Of a DNA stretch of 64,000 bases, positions 1 through 14,600 are shown piece after piece (positions within the stretch are counted from its first letter, which is position 1; the number at the start of each line of letters is the position of its first letter). Under the pieces are notes generated by a model. That model did no database searches and had not been told where the DNA came from. It saw only the letters and a program-made list of their open reading frames with translations. Made by a program: the position numbers and the translations under genes. This stretch comes from Climacteris rufus. Taxonomy: Eukaryota; Chordata; Aves; Passeriformes; Climacteridae. Location: contig VZRZ01000387.1 of assembly GCA_013398175.1 (NCBI GenBank), positions 299,284-363,283 on the forward strand, in the 5' to 3' direction.

Positions 1-934
1 TATGCACAAAACTGTTCTTCAGTAGCAGTTTTGACTCCATTATGTTTGTGTCTCTATGGTGGTATTTCAGCTTGACTAGGTAGCCTTCTCGGGTTGAAAA
101 CCACTGCTTGATTTCACCTTATTTTTTCTTTTCCTGACTCCAAGGAAGCTCATGTTATTTGTAATGCATTTTCCTTAATGGTTTGCCAAGTAAATCAGTT
201 AGTAAGGTTTATCTCATTCCAGTGCTTCTAGTAAGGAAAAGTTAGAGGAAGAAGCACATGTCTACATAATAGAGGAATTTTGCATGGCATAAAGTTGTGG
301 GGTCTCACCACTCACTTGTACATTCTGGAAAATGCAGCTTTGTTGAAATGACAGTACAAACATGTTAGTTCTAATAGAAAGATTATGAAATAATAATTCA
401 GTTAGCAATTTTCAGATTTCTAAAGAAAATAATGAAAGTACCAAGTAGAAAAACGAAAAACAAACAAAAATGTCCATAATTTTCATGCTCCTGTAAAATT
501 GTCTTTTTAATATTGGTTACAAATAAAACCAAATTTCAGAATATTGGAATATTTATGTTTCTTGGGAAATTCTGCTTTCCAACTATTTATAAGAAACTAA
601 TTGATTAGATTTGGATATTTTTTAAAAAGTGCTTATTTATTGTATCCAGGAAGCATGTCAGCTGATCTTTTCTGGACATTATGCACATGAAAGTTTTGCA
701 GCTACATGGCCTCTCAAACAGCATGCATTCCTTCTTCTACTTTTTAGGCTGTAATCCCCAATCATTGTAGACCAGAGGAGATTATAAATGTTACTGTATG
801 AAGAGATCTCCCTTTTCTGCTTCAGCTTGGACTGTGTATTCCTATCCCCATGCTCTTCACTCTTTGCTACAACATAAAGGTTCACACAGGTAGACAAGAT
901 AACTTGATTTTGGCAAAGACTGTTAGTTTGTGTT

Positions 935-1003
935 TTGGGTGGGTTTATTTTTTTTGTTTATTTGGTTTGTTTGGTTTGATTTGTTTTTGTCTGGTTAATT
1001 TTG
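935..1003. repeat. T/G low-complexity tract
   Basis: Runs of TTTGTTTATTTGG-type sequence. The ORF that spans it is a by-product of the composition. Confidence 0.75.
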
Positions 1004-3099
1004 TACTACTTTACCTCTTGAATAGCCTTTGTACTTTCTGTGTTCATCCTCATGCCTCTCAAATTTTCCTCTGCATTTTCTTTGTGCTTTCTCCCAGCTT
1101 TATTCTGCCCATTTATCCATGTGAAAAATTATGCCATGTATGGAACTCTGTGACCTTTTCCTGCTGATAATATATCCAGCATTTCTTGAGCTTGTCTATC
1201 ACATGAGAAGGTGACTGTGCCTAAAGAATTTGAATTGATGCATTTTTAATTACCCTTTGCTTGCCTCTTTTTTCTTTTTACTAATCTCTGCATACACCCC
1301 CCTAGACAATTAAAAATCCATATGGATAAAAATTTCCCGAGCTGTTGTCACGCTAAGTGCACTCAACTTACTTATTAAAATATTTAGTGCCTACTGACAT
1401 CAAAATGCTTGGATATCTCGTGACAAAGTTAGAGCATGTGTGTTGCAGTCATTTAAACAGCAACATTGTAGGATTACTTGTTTGCTGGAAAGACATGCCA
1501 GAGACTTGGATGAGTTTGACTATCAGGTATGTTTGTTGGCTTGTGTAGTAACATGAACAGCACCAGCACCATTAAGTCCTCAAAACTGCTATTCACAAAA
1601 TTACTAAGCCATTAGTCTGTAAAATAATGTGACAGTGGTAGTAAAGGGGAATGAGTAATGTACTGTTATTTATGACTGCTTTTTATCATTGATACCATAT
1701 TCTTGAGAGACCTTTTGCTGCCATTTTTCTTGCAGTACAACAAGGAGTCATTTTTTAGTTATCTTGGCTGCACTGGATTTTCTCCAGATCTTTCATGTCA
1801 CTGTCAGTTAAATTGAATGGTATTAAAATTTATTTTCTTCAGCCTACAAAAGTTGCAGTCTTGGAGGCTTTCTCAGAGTGAATCTGAAGGACTTTAAAAA
1901 TGTTATAAGCTACCTATTTGTTAAATCTCTCTATTTCATCTGATTTGAAATTTTTTAAGTCCTTTTGTTTGCTTCTCCTATTGGATATTTTATCATACAG
2001 CTTTTAACTGGCTAGTTTTGGCAGTGCATTAGTCTGTTTATGTGCTATCAATGTGATTTTTTTAGGTATGGTTTTAGAATTTTTGCTTTGTCATTCTGTT
2101 ATATTATAAGGGACCTATCATGGGCTCATGAGAACTCTTTGGTTGGTCAGCGAGCTGGACTGAAATCAGAATCTCAGCCCCCAGTACTGTAACAGGTTAA
2201 AGTGAAAATTTATGACCAGCCCTGTGGAAATGTGTCTCAATTTTGATATTAGAGTGTCTGTCTTATATGGGCATATTTATAGTATTAAAGTGTTTTCTGC
2301 ATATAATCAATGGCCAAGTTAAAGTAGGCTTTAGACAAAAACAGATTATTACAAAGCAATTATTAGAAGTGATTCTACCAGAATTTTTTTATCATTGAGT
2401 ACTTTATCATCTTTGCCTTTGAAAAGTTTGTATAACTTGTTATAGCAAAGGCACAGTGCAGGTCATGCATCCTATGAATGTGGGGTTTTTTTCAAGGTGT
2501 TTCTTGAGTCCTATACAAACACAAGCTCTCAGTTTTCCTCTCTCCTCTTTTCCTTTCACTTCCACACTTTCCAGCTTTTCTTACCTGCTTCCCATTCCTT
2601 TTTCTTCTAAGGATGCTCTTTGGGGGTGAACACGTGTTTGTGAGCTACACTATCTCCAAAACAAACAAAAGAGGGTGGGGAGATGATGAAGGGGAGGAGG
2701 ACAGGGAAAAGAAGCAGCTGCTCATTTTTAATTTTTGAAACTAGCCTTGAATTCTTGGCATTTGCTTAAGCTTTATAATAAAAACTAGGGGCATGACTGA
2801 AATGCTGCGTCTTTGTTTTACTGTGGTTACCAACAAGAAAATCTTAATATAGTAACAAATAGATTATTTGAATTCCTGTCTAAAATAGTATCGATGGAAG
2901 ATGTTTTGCCAGATGAGATCGCATGTGTAGAGAATTGCCACAGCTGTGAAAGCTTTTGGAAAAGCAGCCAATGCCATATGTTGTTTTCTATCCTGTCATG
3001 CCTCCATCCAAGGCAGTAGAAGGTATTTTCTTTTATTTCACCTTCCAGGAAGTAGAAATCCCTGTAGTATCTCGTCCTGTAATTGTATTTAACCTGCAC

Positions 3100-3645
3100 A
3101 AGCAGCGTGCCCTCACAGCAGAGGAGGCCAGCAGCATCCCAGCAGCATTAGGAAGGGCATTGCCAGCAGGTCGAGGGGTGATTGTGCCCTTCTACCCCCT
3201 GGTGAGACGCATCTTCAGTATTGGGCCCAGTTTTGGGCTCCCCAGTGCAAGATACATATGGACGTAGTAGAGTGAGTCCAGTGAAGGGCCATAAAATGAT
3301 GGGGAATGGACTGGAGAAAAGAAAGAGTTGGGGGTCTTGTCTGTTTGTATAAGTATTTTATGGAGTGGGAAGCAAAATAGATAGAGCCAGGTTCTTGTCA
3401 GTTCCCAACAAGAAGACAAAATATAATGGGCACAAACTGACACAAGGGGACCTCCATCTGAACCCAGAAAAACACCTGAACACTGGCACAGACTGCACAG
3501 GGAGGGTGTGGAGTCTTCTCCATCCTTGGAGAGACTCAGAGCTGACAGACCGGGACACTGTAGGTTACCCTGCTTGAGCAGGGAGTGAAATTGGTGACAA
3601 TCTCTAGAGGTGCCTCCCATCCTCAGTGAATCTGCAATTCTTATG
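3100..3645 (+). mobile_element. CR1 LINE fragment, 3' end, sense to the gene
   Basis: The stretch carries recognisable CR1 3' landmarks in order: a segment containing GCCAGCAGGTCGAGGGGTGA near 3165, the run GGGCCCAGTTTTGGGCTCCC near 3222, AATGGGCACAAACTGACACA near 3424, ACACTGGCACAGACTGCACA near 3480, and CCCTGCTTGAGCAGGG near 3569. It ends near a CR1-like tail that has lost clear terminal octamers. The middle, around 3300-3370, looks shortened compared with the usual element. It is old and heavily mutated, with no intact frame. The left edge is approximate. Confidence 0.85.
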
Positions 3646-3840
3646 TGCCTCTGATTCGGCCTTTAGCTGAAATACTGGGCTATGTCAGATACCACTGAAC
3701 AAGTTGTATGTTCTCACATATTTTTCTGAGTGGTAATATTAGTGAAATAATATTGTTAGCGCTATTAGGGAAAAATTTGTGGTTGAGGAACAAAGCTTGA
3801 AACAATGTGTGGAATGAAACGTGTTTGGGGCTTTGTTGCA

Positions 3841-3939
3841 CAACCCTTCACATGTTAGTGAGCTCTTACCCACATGAGTAGTCTCACTGACGTCAATAGG
3901 ACTACTCCTGTAAGTGTTCACCAGTGCAAATAAGGGTTG
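3841..3939. repeat. 99-bp foldback with a perfect CRE palindrome at its centre
   Basis: Nested inverted arms share one centre near 3890. CAACCCTT (3841-3848) pairs with AAGGGTTG (3932-3939), CTTAC (3865-3869) with GTAAG (3910-3914), and GAGTAGTC (3876-3883) with GACTACTC (3900-3907). The arms between these also match imperfectly. The centre is TGACGTCA at 3888-3895, the consensus cAMP response element. The style resembles old palindromic interspersed repeats of amniotes, but I cannot name the family. Activity of the CRE is unknown. Confidence 0.7.
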
Positions 3940-5289
3940 CACAATGTGTCCTTGTCTGTAACGTACAAGTCTGTGTAACAGTATTTAATTATCACTTCAA
4001 ACCTCCTTTACTTCAGTAGCATATTAATTTAAATATCTCAAATTATACTGCATTTCCTAGGCCCTGCTTTACTGACGTAGAGATATCATTGCATCCATCA
4101 CCATAAAATTGAGCAGAGATAGCATCTCTGAAAAATCATCTTTCCTTCTGTTCATTTCCACAGCTGAAAAAAAGAGCTGACAGAAAAAAAAAATTCTCTT
4201 CCTTTATAGTGTTTAAAACAAATTAGAGTTTCTAAGTTTTTTCTGACAGTTTGATGGAGTCAGTACTTTACCTTCAGTGCTTAATTAGTCTGAAGGTAGG
4301 CTTTCTGTTCCCCACAAAGGAATTAGTAGGGTTTTTTTAATTGTAAATGTCAGTCAAAGTTCAGTTTTGTATAAAGAGGCATCTTGTATCTATATTTTAT
4401 AGTAATATGAAATGAAGGGTAAAAAGCGGTTTCCAAATTGTGATGCCAACTTTTTGTATTTCCACTTTATTGCTAAAATGTCTGCTGTGTAGCACTTTTG
4501 GTGGAGTTGAGGGAAGGCTATGATGTACTCTCTGACATTCAGGTGATAAAGCCAGAGTCTCCGTCACAAAAACTGATTTTTAAAAAGATTTTTAGAAGCT
4601 TTTATTTTTTAGAAGTCCTTTTCTAGTTGTGGGTATTGAAATTTTTGTCAAGGTGCTTAAATTAAGTTAGAGACTTTTCTGGAACTACTGTAGAAATAGT
4701 TCAATAGTTGCATATGAATACATGTAGATAAATCTATTTGGAATAGTTAAATGTTGTAGGAATATGGTGTTACAATTTAGAAAAATGAGTCTGTTCCACT
4801 TTGTAAAGAGGATAGATGTTATTCATTCAGACCAGCGGTACCTATACAAAGAGATGATTTGTAATGCTGAAAACTCTTTTAAGGTAATCTTTAAAATACG
4901 AAAGAAAAAATTGAATTGCTGGGAGCTAAAATAAGAAAAATTGATACTGCAAATAGAAAAATTTATTTATTTATTTAATAGGTACACCCATTTTTTACCC
5001 ATTAGGAACCTGAAGAGATTAAATGGAAAATGTGATAAACTCTTTTACAGCTTAATCTTTTATTTAAAATCAGATGTCTTCTTTTAAAAAAAAAGATGTG
5101 CACCAGCTCAGCCTTTAATTTGTTAGGCTCAATGTACATCTAGCAGATGGCACCCTTTGTGATAATCAACAGTTCAGGATGTTGGCAGCAGTTTCTGTCT
5201 TAAAACAAGTGAACAAATATCATGGCCAATCTTTAGATCAAATAAGAACAGCACCTTGCAACCTGCTCCTTACATTCTTTCTGAAGTCT

Positions 5290-5600
5290 TCTGTTCAACA
5301 ACTCATCAGGGGTGTGCATAGTAATATTTTTGGACTTCAGCAAAGCTTTTGATACTGACTCTCACAGGGTCTGTCTGGACAAAGTGTCCAGCACACGGCT
5401 GCGTAACCGTGTTATGCCACGGGTGAGCACCTGGCTCATGGATCAGGCACAAAGGGTTACAGTGAATGGGGTGACATCAGACTGGAGATCTGTCACCAGT
5501 GGGATTCCACAGGCCTTCATCTTGGGCCCTATGCCCTTCCACTTCTTCATAAATTACTTGGACGCAGGACTCAAAGGAGTTACAAAATATGTGAAATTAA
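5290..5600 (+). mobile_element. CR1 LINE reverse-transcriptase fragment (dead)
   Basis: The frame starting at 5312 reads LDFSKAFDT, then RAQ-like QAQRVTVNGV, SDWRSVTSGIPQ and LGPMPFHFFINYLD. This is the characteristic CR1 ORF2 reverse-transcriptase block just upstream of the catalytic ADD motif. The fragment stops before that motif and the reading frame ends at 5608, so no active enzyme is possible. It lies 3' of the other sense CR1 piece, the wrong order for a single element, so it is a separate insertion or a rearranged remnant. Confidence 0.88.
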
Positions 5601-8600
5601 TAATTTAAACTAAGACATGTATTTTTGCATATGTTCTATTTTAGCCATGATGTCTAGAAAAGTGCTGGGATAGTGTGATTTGCTTTTGAAGAGCTCACTT
5701 CCCATGAACCAGATCAAACCTTTCTGGATGTGGTTGTGTTATATTTCTACTAGTACTTTTCAGTGATTCTAATTTCTCTGGGTTTCGTACCTTCTCATTT
5801 TGCAAAGGATGTATGTATACTGTGTTTCTCTTTAAACATCCTAATGCTGTAAGTTTGGAGGGGATTAAAAAAGAATGACGAATCCTGGTTTGTGATGCTG
5901 AGGTATGGTCCTAGTACCACCAAAGTAGAGACACTCATGTGTCCAGTCTTGTTGCTAAGTAGTGTGTTATTTGTCTGTGTGTAGGTGTTATTTCAGCAGA
6001 GACCTGAGCTCTGGGAAACTGTTCTAACATGTCTACTAATCTAAGTGCTAGGATGAAATGGGGTGCTCCTTTCAGAAGGAAGAACATTCTCTGTTTCCAA
6101 TTTAGTGAAATACCGGAGTGAGACTTGGCACAGGCATGTAGTATCCCTCAAAGGTTTCATCATAGTGGATCTTGTTTGTGGAATAAGTTAAGCTGCAGTT
6201 TATAAACAGCACTGTACATTTATATTGGTGAGTATATTATAAAGCATTTACAGAATTTTATTCACATAAGTTTGTTTTAAGTAACAGATCAGCAGTAAAT
6301 CATCAGTAATAAAGGCAATGGGACTACTTTTAAGCCAGAAGACTGTATTCAAAAAGGGAACTACTCCAGGATCAGGTGTCAGGTGGGAGGAAGACATTAC
6401 ATCAGCCAGAAGGTATTACTGGAGAAGACATAAATCAATAACTTGGTCCCAGCACCTGTTCTCAAGGGAAGAATTAAGGCATTCTTACCTTGCTTAATCA
6501 TTAGATTTTAAATAGTTTAATTTGCAGTTGTATATGCTCTTTTAAGTGATTAATTATGTGTAAGTTCTGAGTGACTTTACATTTTTCATAATGAGTTATT
6601 AATGAATTGTATTTTAGTACCTATCTTTATTAAGATACGCATTATTCTTGAGGTATATCTTGGGCAGGAGACAAGGCAACCTGGCTCTGTGTGTTGCACA
6701 AGAGGAAAAATAAAGTCAAATAATTATACTGAGATGTTCCTTATACATCTACAAATACATTTTAACCTCCTTCAGTATAATGCGTTACTTATAATTATCT
6801 TAATAATTATTTTCATCAGTAACCTTAAGATGATACATAACTTTCTCAAGTAAATGCTTGAAATTACTTGATTACAATTTGCAAGTCCTAGAGCGTGTCT
6901 GTAGTCCTTTTGTTAGCTTTTTGCAGAGTGTTAATTAAATTTCCAAATTTGGTTCTGTCATGCACCTGGAAGGAGAATAAAGCTTTTTACAGACCCCTTA
7001 GAATTACTCCAATGTGCTAATGAGAACTGGAGAGAAGCTATTCTCAAAACAGAAAAGTAAGACAGGGTTTTAAAAAGCCCCATATATCAACTAATGGATG
7101 ATATTACAGCATAACAGCATACATGCAGGATTATGCCAGTCAAACAATTTGAAGTGTGTTTTGAAACCCTGTGAAAAATGATTATTCAAATTGAAAATAC
7201 ATTGACCCCATTAGGCATACATATAATTCCTATGGAAAGATTATAGGTCTTCTAGCTCTAGCTGGTGAAAACTGATTTCATCAACAGTCTTATATGTCGA
7301 TTTGCTTTTTAAGTTAATACTGAAGCAGTGCTCAGAGCTGCCAGTACTGTGCAGTTCTTGAGTGGTAGATTTTGGGAGACATAAACAGCTGAGTATCTGC
7401 AGATGGCTAGGGCTCAGGCTTGCAAGATGCTGATAGAATCAGAAAAACCACCGTGAAAGTTGGTGCAAACTAAAGGCCCTTATGTCCATGTTTTGTTCAG
7501 CATCTGGCATGTTCAATGCATCCATGGCTTTTTCATCAGGAATATGGGATTTGAATTACAGGATACAGTATGCGGTGGTTGTTGGTATTCTTTCTGGATG
7601 AGCACATTCCATTTCTGTTTAGCTGAGCTGGTCTTTATTTTCCCTCTCTAAAACTTCAGCAGTGCTGCTGGCATACTGGCTGAGATGTTGCATGGCCACT
7701 GCTGTTATTTGCAGGTATACAGAGCCTGCAGGTTTGTGCAGTGACTGGAGGCTGGTGTAATTAAACATTCATCTTTTAATGAAGGTTTGAAATGACTACT
7801 AGGAAAATTTGTTATATATGAAACAAACATTTGCCCTTTTAAAATACCCAAATCAGCAGTGAGGTGTTTTCAGGTACTGCATTATTGGTTTTCACTGATG
7901 TTATGCCTGGGCTGTGTATTGGGTTTTTTCTAGCAATGCAGGCAGGAGTTGGAGGAGGAGGGGCAAAAAAAGGTGAATGGAGCTGCTCACAGACAAGCTT
8001 GTGATTTGGTTTTTCAAGAAAAGAGCAATCAAAGAGGTTTGACCATTCTGATTGCTTCTCATTAGCGATTATACTTTTTGCCAGACCAGTAATGTCAGGT
8101 TTCAGAGTTTGGGCACTTGGTCGCATTACATTCCTGTGTACTTAAATGGATTAAGATAAAAAGTCTGACTTGAAAAGGATATTTCAAAACTGACTGTGCC
8201 TGTGGTTTTGAATCCTGATGCTTTGAACAAAGAAGGGATTGATTTAATGGGTTTAATGCTTAATCCAAATGAAGCAATGTACACACATGCCTTGAATGCT
8301 TTTGAGAATAACTACAAATATCACTTATCAAGTTCTGTAGAAAAATACAGAGAGGTGATCTTTGTGTAAAAAAGAGATGGGGCAAGACTGCTTTAAATAA
8401 AGGAGAACACATGCAGATTTGTGTTCAAATTAGCTCTTCTGTTTGGCTTTCAGATATTTCAATTCTTTTTTTCCCTATGAGTATGATATTTAATTTCAAG
8501 TGCTGATTTTGAGGAAGTGTTACGCTTCACCCTTCATAATTTTGATGTTTCACATGGGAAAAAATATTTTCAAATTAGACATTTTTTCACTTTTATTTAA

Positions 8601-11600
8601 GGTAAGGTTGTTTTCTGTTTCAGATGATGCTTTATCTTTATCACCATGATTTTTTTTTGCCCCTTGGCTTGAAGGTTTTCTATGTGGCACAATATATTGT
8701 TACTTGGAGAAATTATGACTTTGCCCACATTTACTATGACTCTGTGGCCCCTCTAATTTCAGGGAAGAATCACTTATTAAACCAACAAATGAATTTGTGT
8801 ATGGTTCTTTTGTTTAAATTAATTTTAAATTATTTTTGAGTGTTAACACGTGAAGATTTGCAGCATTAATAGTTATTTCCTTTCCTGTTTATTGGTAAAA
8901 GCTTTCTTGATACATGAAATCCACCTGATTTCTTATAATGACCAATGTACGCCCTCACAATGTGTTTTCAAAGCATTGGATCCTGTCTAAATGGGTGAAA
9001 GGTATGTCCAAGGCATTGAAGACTGTTGCAAGGGTTTTGAGGGAAGCAATGGCTGCAGTCTTTCAGTGTAGCTGTTCTAGGATAAAATGCTGACCCTTGG
9101 TAAGTATTAGGGTGGCTCATCAATTTTTATCCATTCTTCCCTGACTCCCCATGTGCCCCCAGCCTAGGAACCAGAAACTTTAGGTAATAATTAAAACTCT
9201 CGCCTAATCATGAGATTTGATTAAGCTAGTGGTTTTAGAAAAAAGACCAAATATCACAACACTAATGAAAAAATTGCAAGAATTGCTAATGACGTGTGTG
9301 ACTCATGTTGCTAAATGGAGCAGATTTTTAAACATAGCTCTAGGCTTCAATTCTTTCAGCTCATTCACAGTCAGTTCTGCTTTATACTGAGCTCAGTGAA
9401 GCTATTCTCAGAGGAGAGTGCAGTGTGACATGGATTAAGAGTCAGAGAGCGGAGCCATTAATTGATTCAGTACTATACAGGTTATCTAATATCTAAGAAA
9501 TGTTTTAAATATTTCAGGCAGCATAAACAGTTGAAAGCAAAAATATGTCTGTCTAGTGATTTTTGACTTTATTAATTTTTTTTTTTCTTAAAAGGAAAGT
9601 TGCTGACTGGCTCAAAGGCAAGGAATAATTACTGATAATTGATGTTTGAAGGCGATTTTGTTTCTTGGTTTATTTTTGAACCCAGCTATGCCATATCTGA
9701 GTTAGTAAACAGTGCGAAGGGCAACTCCTATGTACTGGAATTGGTTTTTTTTTGTCTGGAATGGTTCTTAGCAGTGCATTGCCCAAGCCAGATACTGATG
9801 TCCTGGGCAGGTCTCAAATGTTGCTCTGGAGTAAGGGTCAAGCTAGGGATGGTTCCCACCAGGCAATAAACCTTTCAATTTTCCCTCAACTTCATTGTCA
9901 GAGATCAAGGAAGCTGAAGAGTAAGGATGAAGAAGTTATAAGCCACTCATTTTCAGGTCAGTGAATACCCCTCGACTTATTCAGTTTACTGGTCTATACA
10001 AGCCTACAGTACTTCTTTGTAGTACCATAATAATTTAAAATAAAACTCAGTGTAAAGTGAGTTTTAAGATGATGAATTTGTTGTAATCTGTCATGTCTGC
10101 TCAAAAAAAATTTTCTTCCTTAAGATAGAAGTACTAGTGTTTTATGCTTTTATTTTAAAGTGTTGATAATCAGTTACTTTCCAAAGAGCATTCTTCTGAC
10201 ATCTTAAGAAAACAGGAACATACAAAACTGCAACAGTGTTTACAGATTCTGTCTCTCCTAAAACCCAATGTAGACGTCATGAGGATGGTGGTAATCAACA
10301 GGGTGAATATTGATCACATTTATTATAAGAATCTTTCTATTCCATAAACTTTGTCCATTGTTATGCTTTATTCCTTCCTGGTCATTCAAATACACATTTA
10401 GTTTGGAAACTGTCTACACACACTTGAGGCATCTTGAAAAATGTTTGTTTCAGTACCTGTAAAATGATCTACTTGCATAGTATTTCCAGCTGTAATTAAT
10501 GTTTCCTAATTTTCTCTTATCTTAATTAGTATTTTTTTTAGTGCTACAGGTTTTGACTGATTAAGCTTTTTGTCTACTTACACTGGACAGTGGGAAATTG
10601 CTCTGTGAAAGCAGCTGATCTCCTTTAGGGTTCTAATTTATATTATCTCTAATGAAATGTAGGAGTTGTTGAAATGAAAGCTTTGCTGGTAGATCAAAAG
10701 GAGAGACGAGGCTTGAGCAGGCCAGGCCATCACTAAATCAAACGGCCTGCAATACTCACACTGGCTTTGTATGAGACCCAGAAACAGTGGCATTTTGGAA
10801 GGTGGTGGTGCTGAGTTTTCTGGTTTTGTTTGGCTTTTAGTAGAAGTACTAAAAACATAGTCAAAATTTTAGTTATGGTTTTGAAGCCGTGATGATTTAG
10901 CCTTGGTACACCATTGAAATAAGTAAAGAATAAATATAGTTTCCTGTGTTGGTTCATGATCTATGTGAATAAGTATTCCTCTTTAAATAGTTCTGTTGAA
11001 CTAGCTAAATTGTCTTCAGGTGAAGGTTTCTTTAGTCTTTAGTATCAGCAGAATGAAGCATGTTTTTAAAGTATTAATCATAAGACCCCTGAAAATATAG
11101 TTATTTGTTGAACTAGACTATCATAAGTGTATTGGCTTTTTAGTTTAAGTTGTAATAACTGGACTGTCATATTTCATAGCAATACTTGTACTTTCTATTG
11201 TTAATTTAATAAAATTAAAAAAAAGAAATAAATCCACCCATAATTCTGGCTTTAACTGTATATATTTATGCTATTAATTTCAGTGAAAAGCTTTCTCATG
11301 ATTTGGATGGGAAAAAAATCACCAAAGTGACACCAAAACACTCATACATACTCCTTTGAAAGCCAAAGAGTTATTAAAAAAAACAAACCCTCAAACACTA
11401 CCACTTAGAAAAACAAACTCAAAACACAACCCCAAAATTTTTTTAGACTTGCATGAGCTAGGCCACATGAGATGAACAGCTTGAGCCTCAGGCATATGCA
11501 AAGTAGAAAAACAGGGCTATGCTTTTTTAGTCGAATGCACCAATACATCAGTTTATAGAAATACTGTGAGTAATACAGTTGTTTTTATTTACCCTTCTCT

Positions 11601-14600
11601 CTCTTTACATCCCCAAATGAATTTCCTGCTGGAAAGGTCATTTCCGCTGGCAGTAAAAAGGCTTCTTGCTGCTCAAGGAATTGCCTCTTGGGTGGTGTAG
11701 GGAGGACAGGCTGTATCCTGCACTCTGCTTTGCACTGAGCTTTGCCAGTTTTACATCATCCTACCCTATAATAAATGAGATAACCAAAAAAAGTCACAAA
11801 AAGCTGAACCACTTGCATAAACCTTAGAATTTATGCAGTTGTATTTCCACTTACTGTTAAGACAGGAGTAGCCCAGAAATGAAAAAAAAAAATGGAACCA
11901 AACCCACCTTGATTAATGTTTTCCATTCATATGAACAGACTTTTAAAAGCAGATGGTATGGTCAAAGAGAACATTTTAAATTGAGATCTACAGAACCTAA
12001 ATGGGTGTGCTGGTCAGGAAGCGAGGAGCTGCTGAGCTGGCACAAGTGGTGGGCAGCTGGAGCTGTTTCTTTGCCTGTGGTTTGTTCAGACGGAAATGAA
12101 AAAAAGAAGAGCTTGTCTGATACATGTGTGTCCTTTTGCATGATACTTTTATCTTCATTTTCATTATTTACTCACAAATTCAGACCAAATAGCTAATGTG
12201 TGAATAAAACACAATAGCAAGTTGTGTCAGAATGATAGCAGCACTGAAATGCAAGTTTACCATTTTAAAATAATACAAGAGAGAAAAGTGGTTTGGTGTG
12301 TGTGTTTTTAATTAAACAGGATATATTTATGAATCAGGAAGGCAAGCTCCAATGCGTAAGTGGAATCAATGGACCTCCAATCCAAATGCCATATTCCTTG
12401 TTTAATTCTCAGAGGATTTATGGTCATTCCATTCTTTCTGTGCTTTCTGGCCTGCTGCATGCTAGGCTGTTGGCCAAAGTTCAGCCCTCTTGAGTGAGTG
12501 ATGGTCCCTCTTGATAAGTGTCACACCTGTGTCAGAGGACAGATGGGTTCCAGATAGAAGAGGAAGTGCTTTCTGGGGGTGCCTGAAAAGAAGTGAGGGA
12601 AGCTTTTCTTTGGGCTACTCGCGAGAAAGTGTACAGACCAACGCAGTTGTGAGTGTGTGCACTGCTGCCTTTTCCTTTGTTAGAAACTGTTGATGTACAC
12701 ACTTGATGCTCCACATAAGAACTCATGAACAAGAATGAGACAGGTTCTGGCATTACTGAGGCATTACTGGAGGTGATGGGAAGTAGTAATGAAGGGAGAA
12801 GGAGTAGTGGAGAAATATTTCTAATGTGAATGCATGTAAAAAAGTTTGCCACCCCAAATTTTTGAGACCAATACATTAATAACAGAAAATTTGATAATCA
12901 GCACTGGCTTGTGTTACTTTGTTTGTAATTCTCTGTATGACACCTGATTGGAGTGATAAACTTTTGTTTCCTAAGTTTGGGTGTGTTATTGTCCTGTTTA
13001 TTTAAATGCTATTAATCATTGCCTCTGAATTCTCAAATAGGTTTTTTTTTTGCATATTTCAGAATTAAAGGATTGCAATGCTTCAATAGAGAGGTCAATA
13101 ATATTTAGCAAAAATACAAGTACCAGAAGTTTTCAGGAGCATGTGAATGTTCAAGAGAGCAATGTTGTTATGTAATAACCTTATTCTTATGTACATTTTA
13201 TGTACGTGTAAAGGCTTTATATATGCCATAAAATAATTGCTTCTGCACAGGTGTAAAACACTCTTACATTCAAGCATCTTTACAACACTCTTAGCCTTAA
13301 TGTACATAAAACACAAGCCATTTAAATTTCTTCTAAAAGGGTGCTTTCTATTAAAGTTACATTTTGTGAAGTTACAATATGTTATTGCTAGTTTTGTTTG
13401 GGGAGTTTGTGTATGGTTGTAATGTTTGTTTTTTGACACATCAGGCTAACAATTAGCCACTGACTGATAAGTTGGCCTTCATCTCTGTAGAAAATATGTT
13501 TAAGTTACTCCTTTTCAACTCTGCAAATGTAGTTGTAAATCCTGTTCTCACTCCCATCTACAAACACCACATGGAAAAAGAACATTTGTGCAGATGCATC
13601 TAGTGAAATAAAGAAGAATTTAAACACTTTTGTAGGATTTCTTATATCAGCCCCATGAATCATTTTTCTGTATAAGGTTAAAGCAGAGCTTTAACCCTTA
13701 GAGTTGCATGATACCTGGAAGTTAAACTTGAGACCTGTAGACTGAAGCCTAATTTCAAATTGATATTTTATTGAATTTCAATGTGGGTATTACAAAACAC
13801 ACAACTTATAAAGGTTTGAATCAGGAAAGATTATTTTCACTGAAAAAACAAAACAACCCTTGTAGAATTCCAGTTGCTAATTTTACAATCATTTCAGTCT
13901 CAGTTTCTTATTAGAAGCAAAAAAGTGTTTGCATTCTAAAGACAATTTGGAAGTAGAAGACATTTTATGACAAGTCTGCATTGATTATTTTTCATTCAGA
14001 AGTTAAAAGGCAGATAAATTTTTATGACTTCTTGATGGCAAAATCTTTAAAAGGCCATAATCTTTATGAATGATTCTTAAAACATGTTTCTTTTTCAAAT
14101 TTTATTGCTTTGAAATTAGAAAGACTTAATTTTTCAAGGTATTACATTTTTCTTATTTGAGCAAATTACAAAATTATACTAATGAGTTTGATTTTTCAGA
14201 ATGTGAGGCAATGCCTGTATTGGCTGAAAAATCTTCTTGTTCATTTGGCACATGTAGTTCTTTATAGATGCATTGTGATCTAAATTTACAAGATATCATC
14301 TAAGGTTAAACAACCTATGTGGGGGGTTGCTTGTTTTCATCCTATTTGCTGATCATCTATTGCTCTTATTGGTTTAGGATGAACCTTTTCTTCTTTACTA
14401 ATGAAAATCAGGATGCTCAATTGGCTCTTATTCAAGTGATTCAGATATGGTGACTTACATGTAAGTGGCAATGTTGTTATTTAAGGCCAGGATATCCAAC
14501 AGGAACCGCCACCTCTGGATTAAAAGAAAGGGTAGTTTAAACCAATTTTCAGCTGGTGTTGGCTGATGTGGTGGGAGTGATGTGGTGCAGTTGGTCTGGG

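Noticed and set aside
2956..3267. 103-codon ORF on the + strand
   Set aside because: It runs into the CR1 3' end; the apparent protein is the translation of a non-coding repeat.
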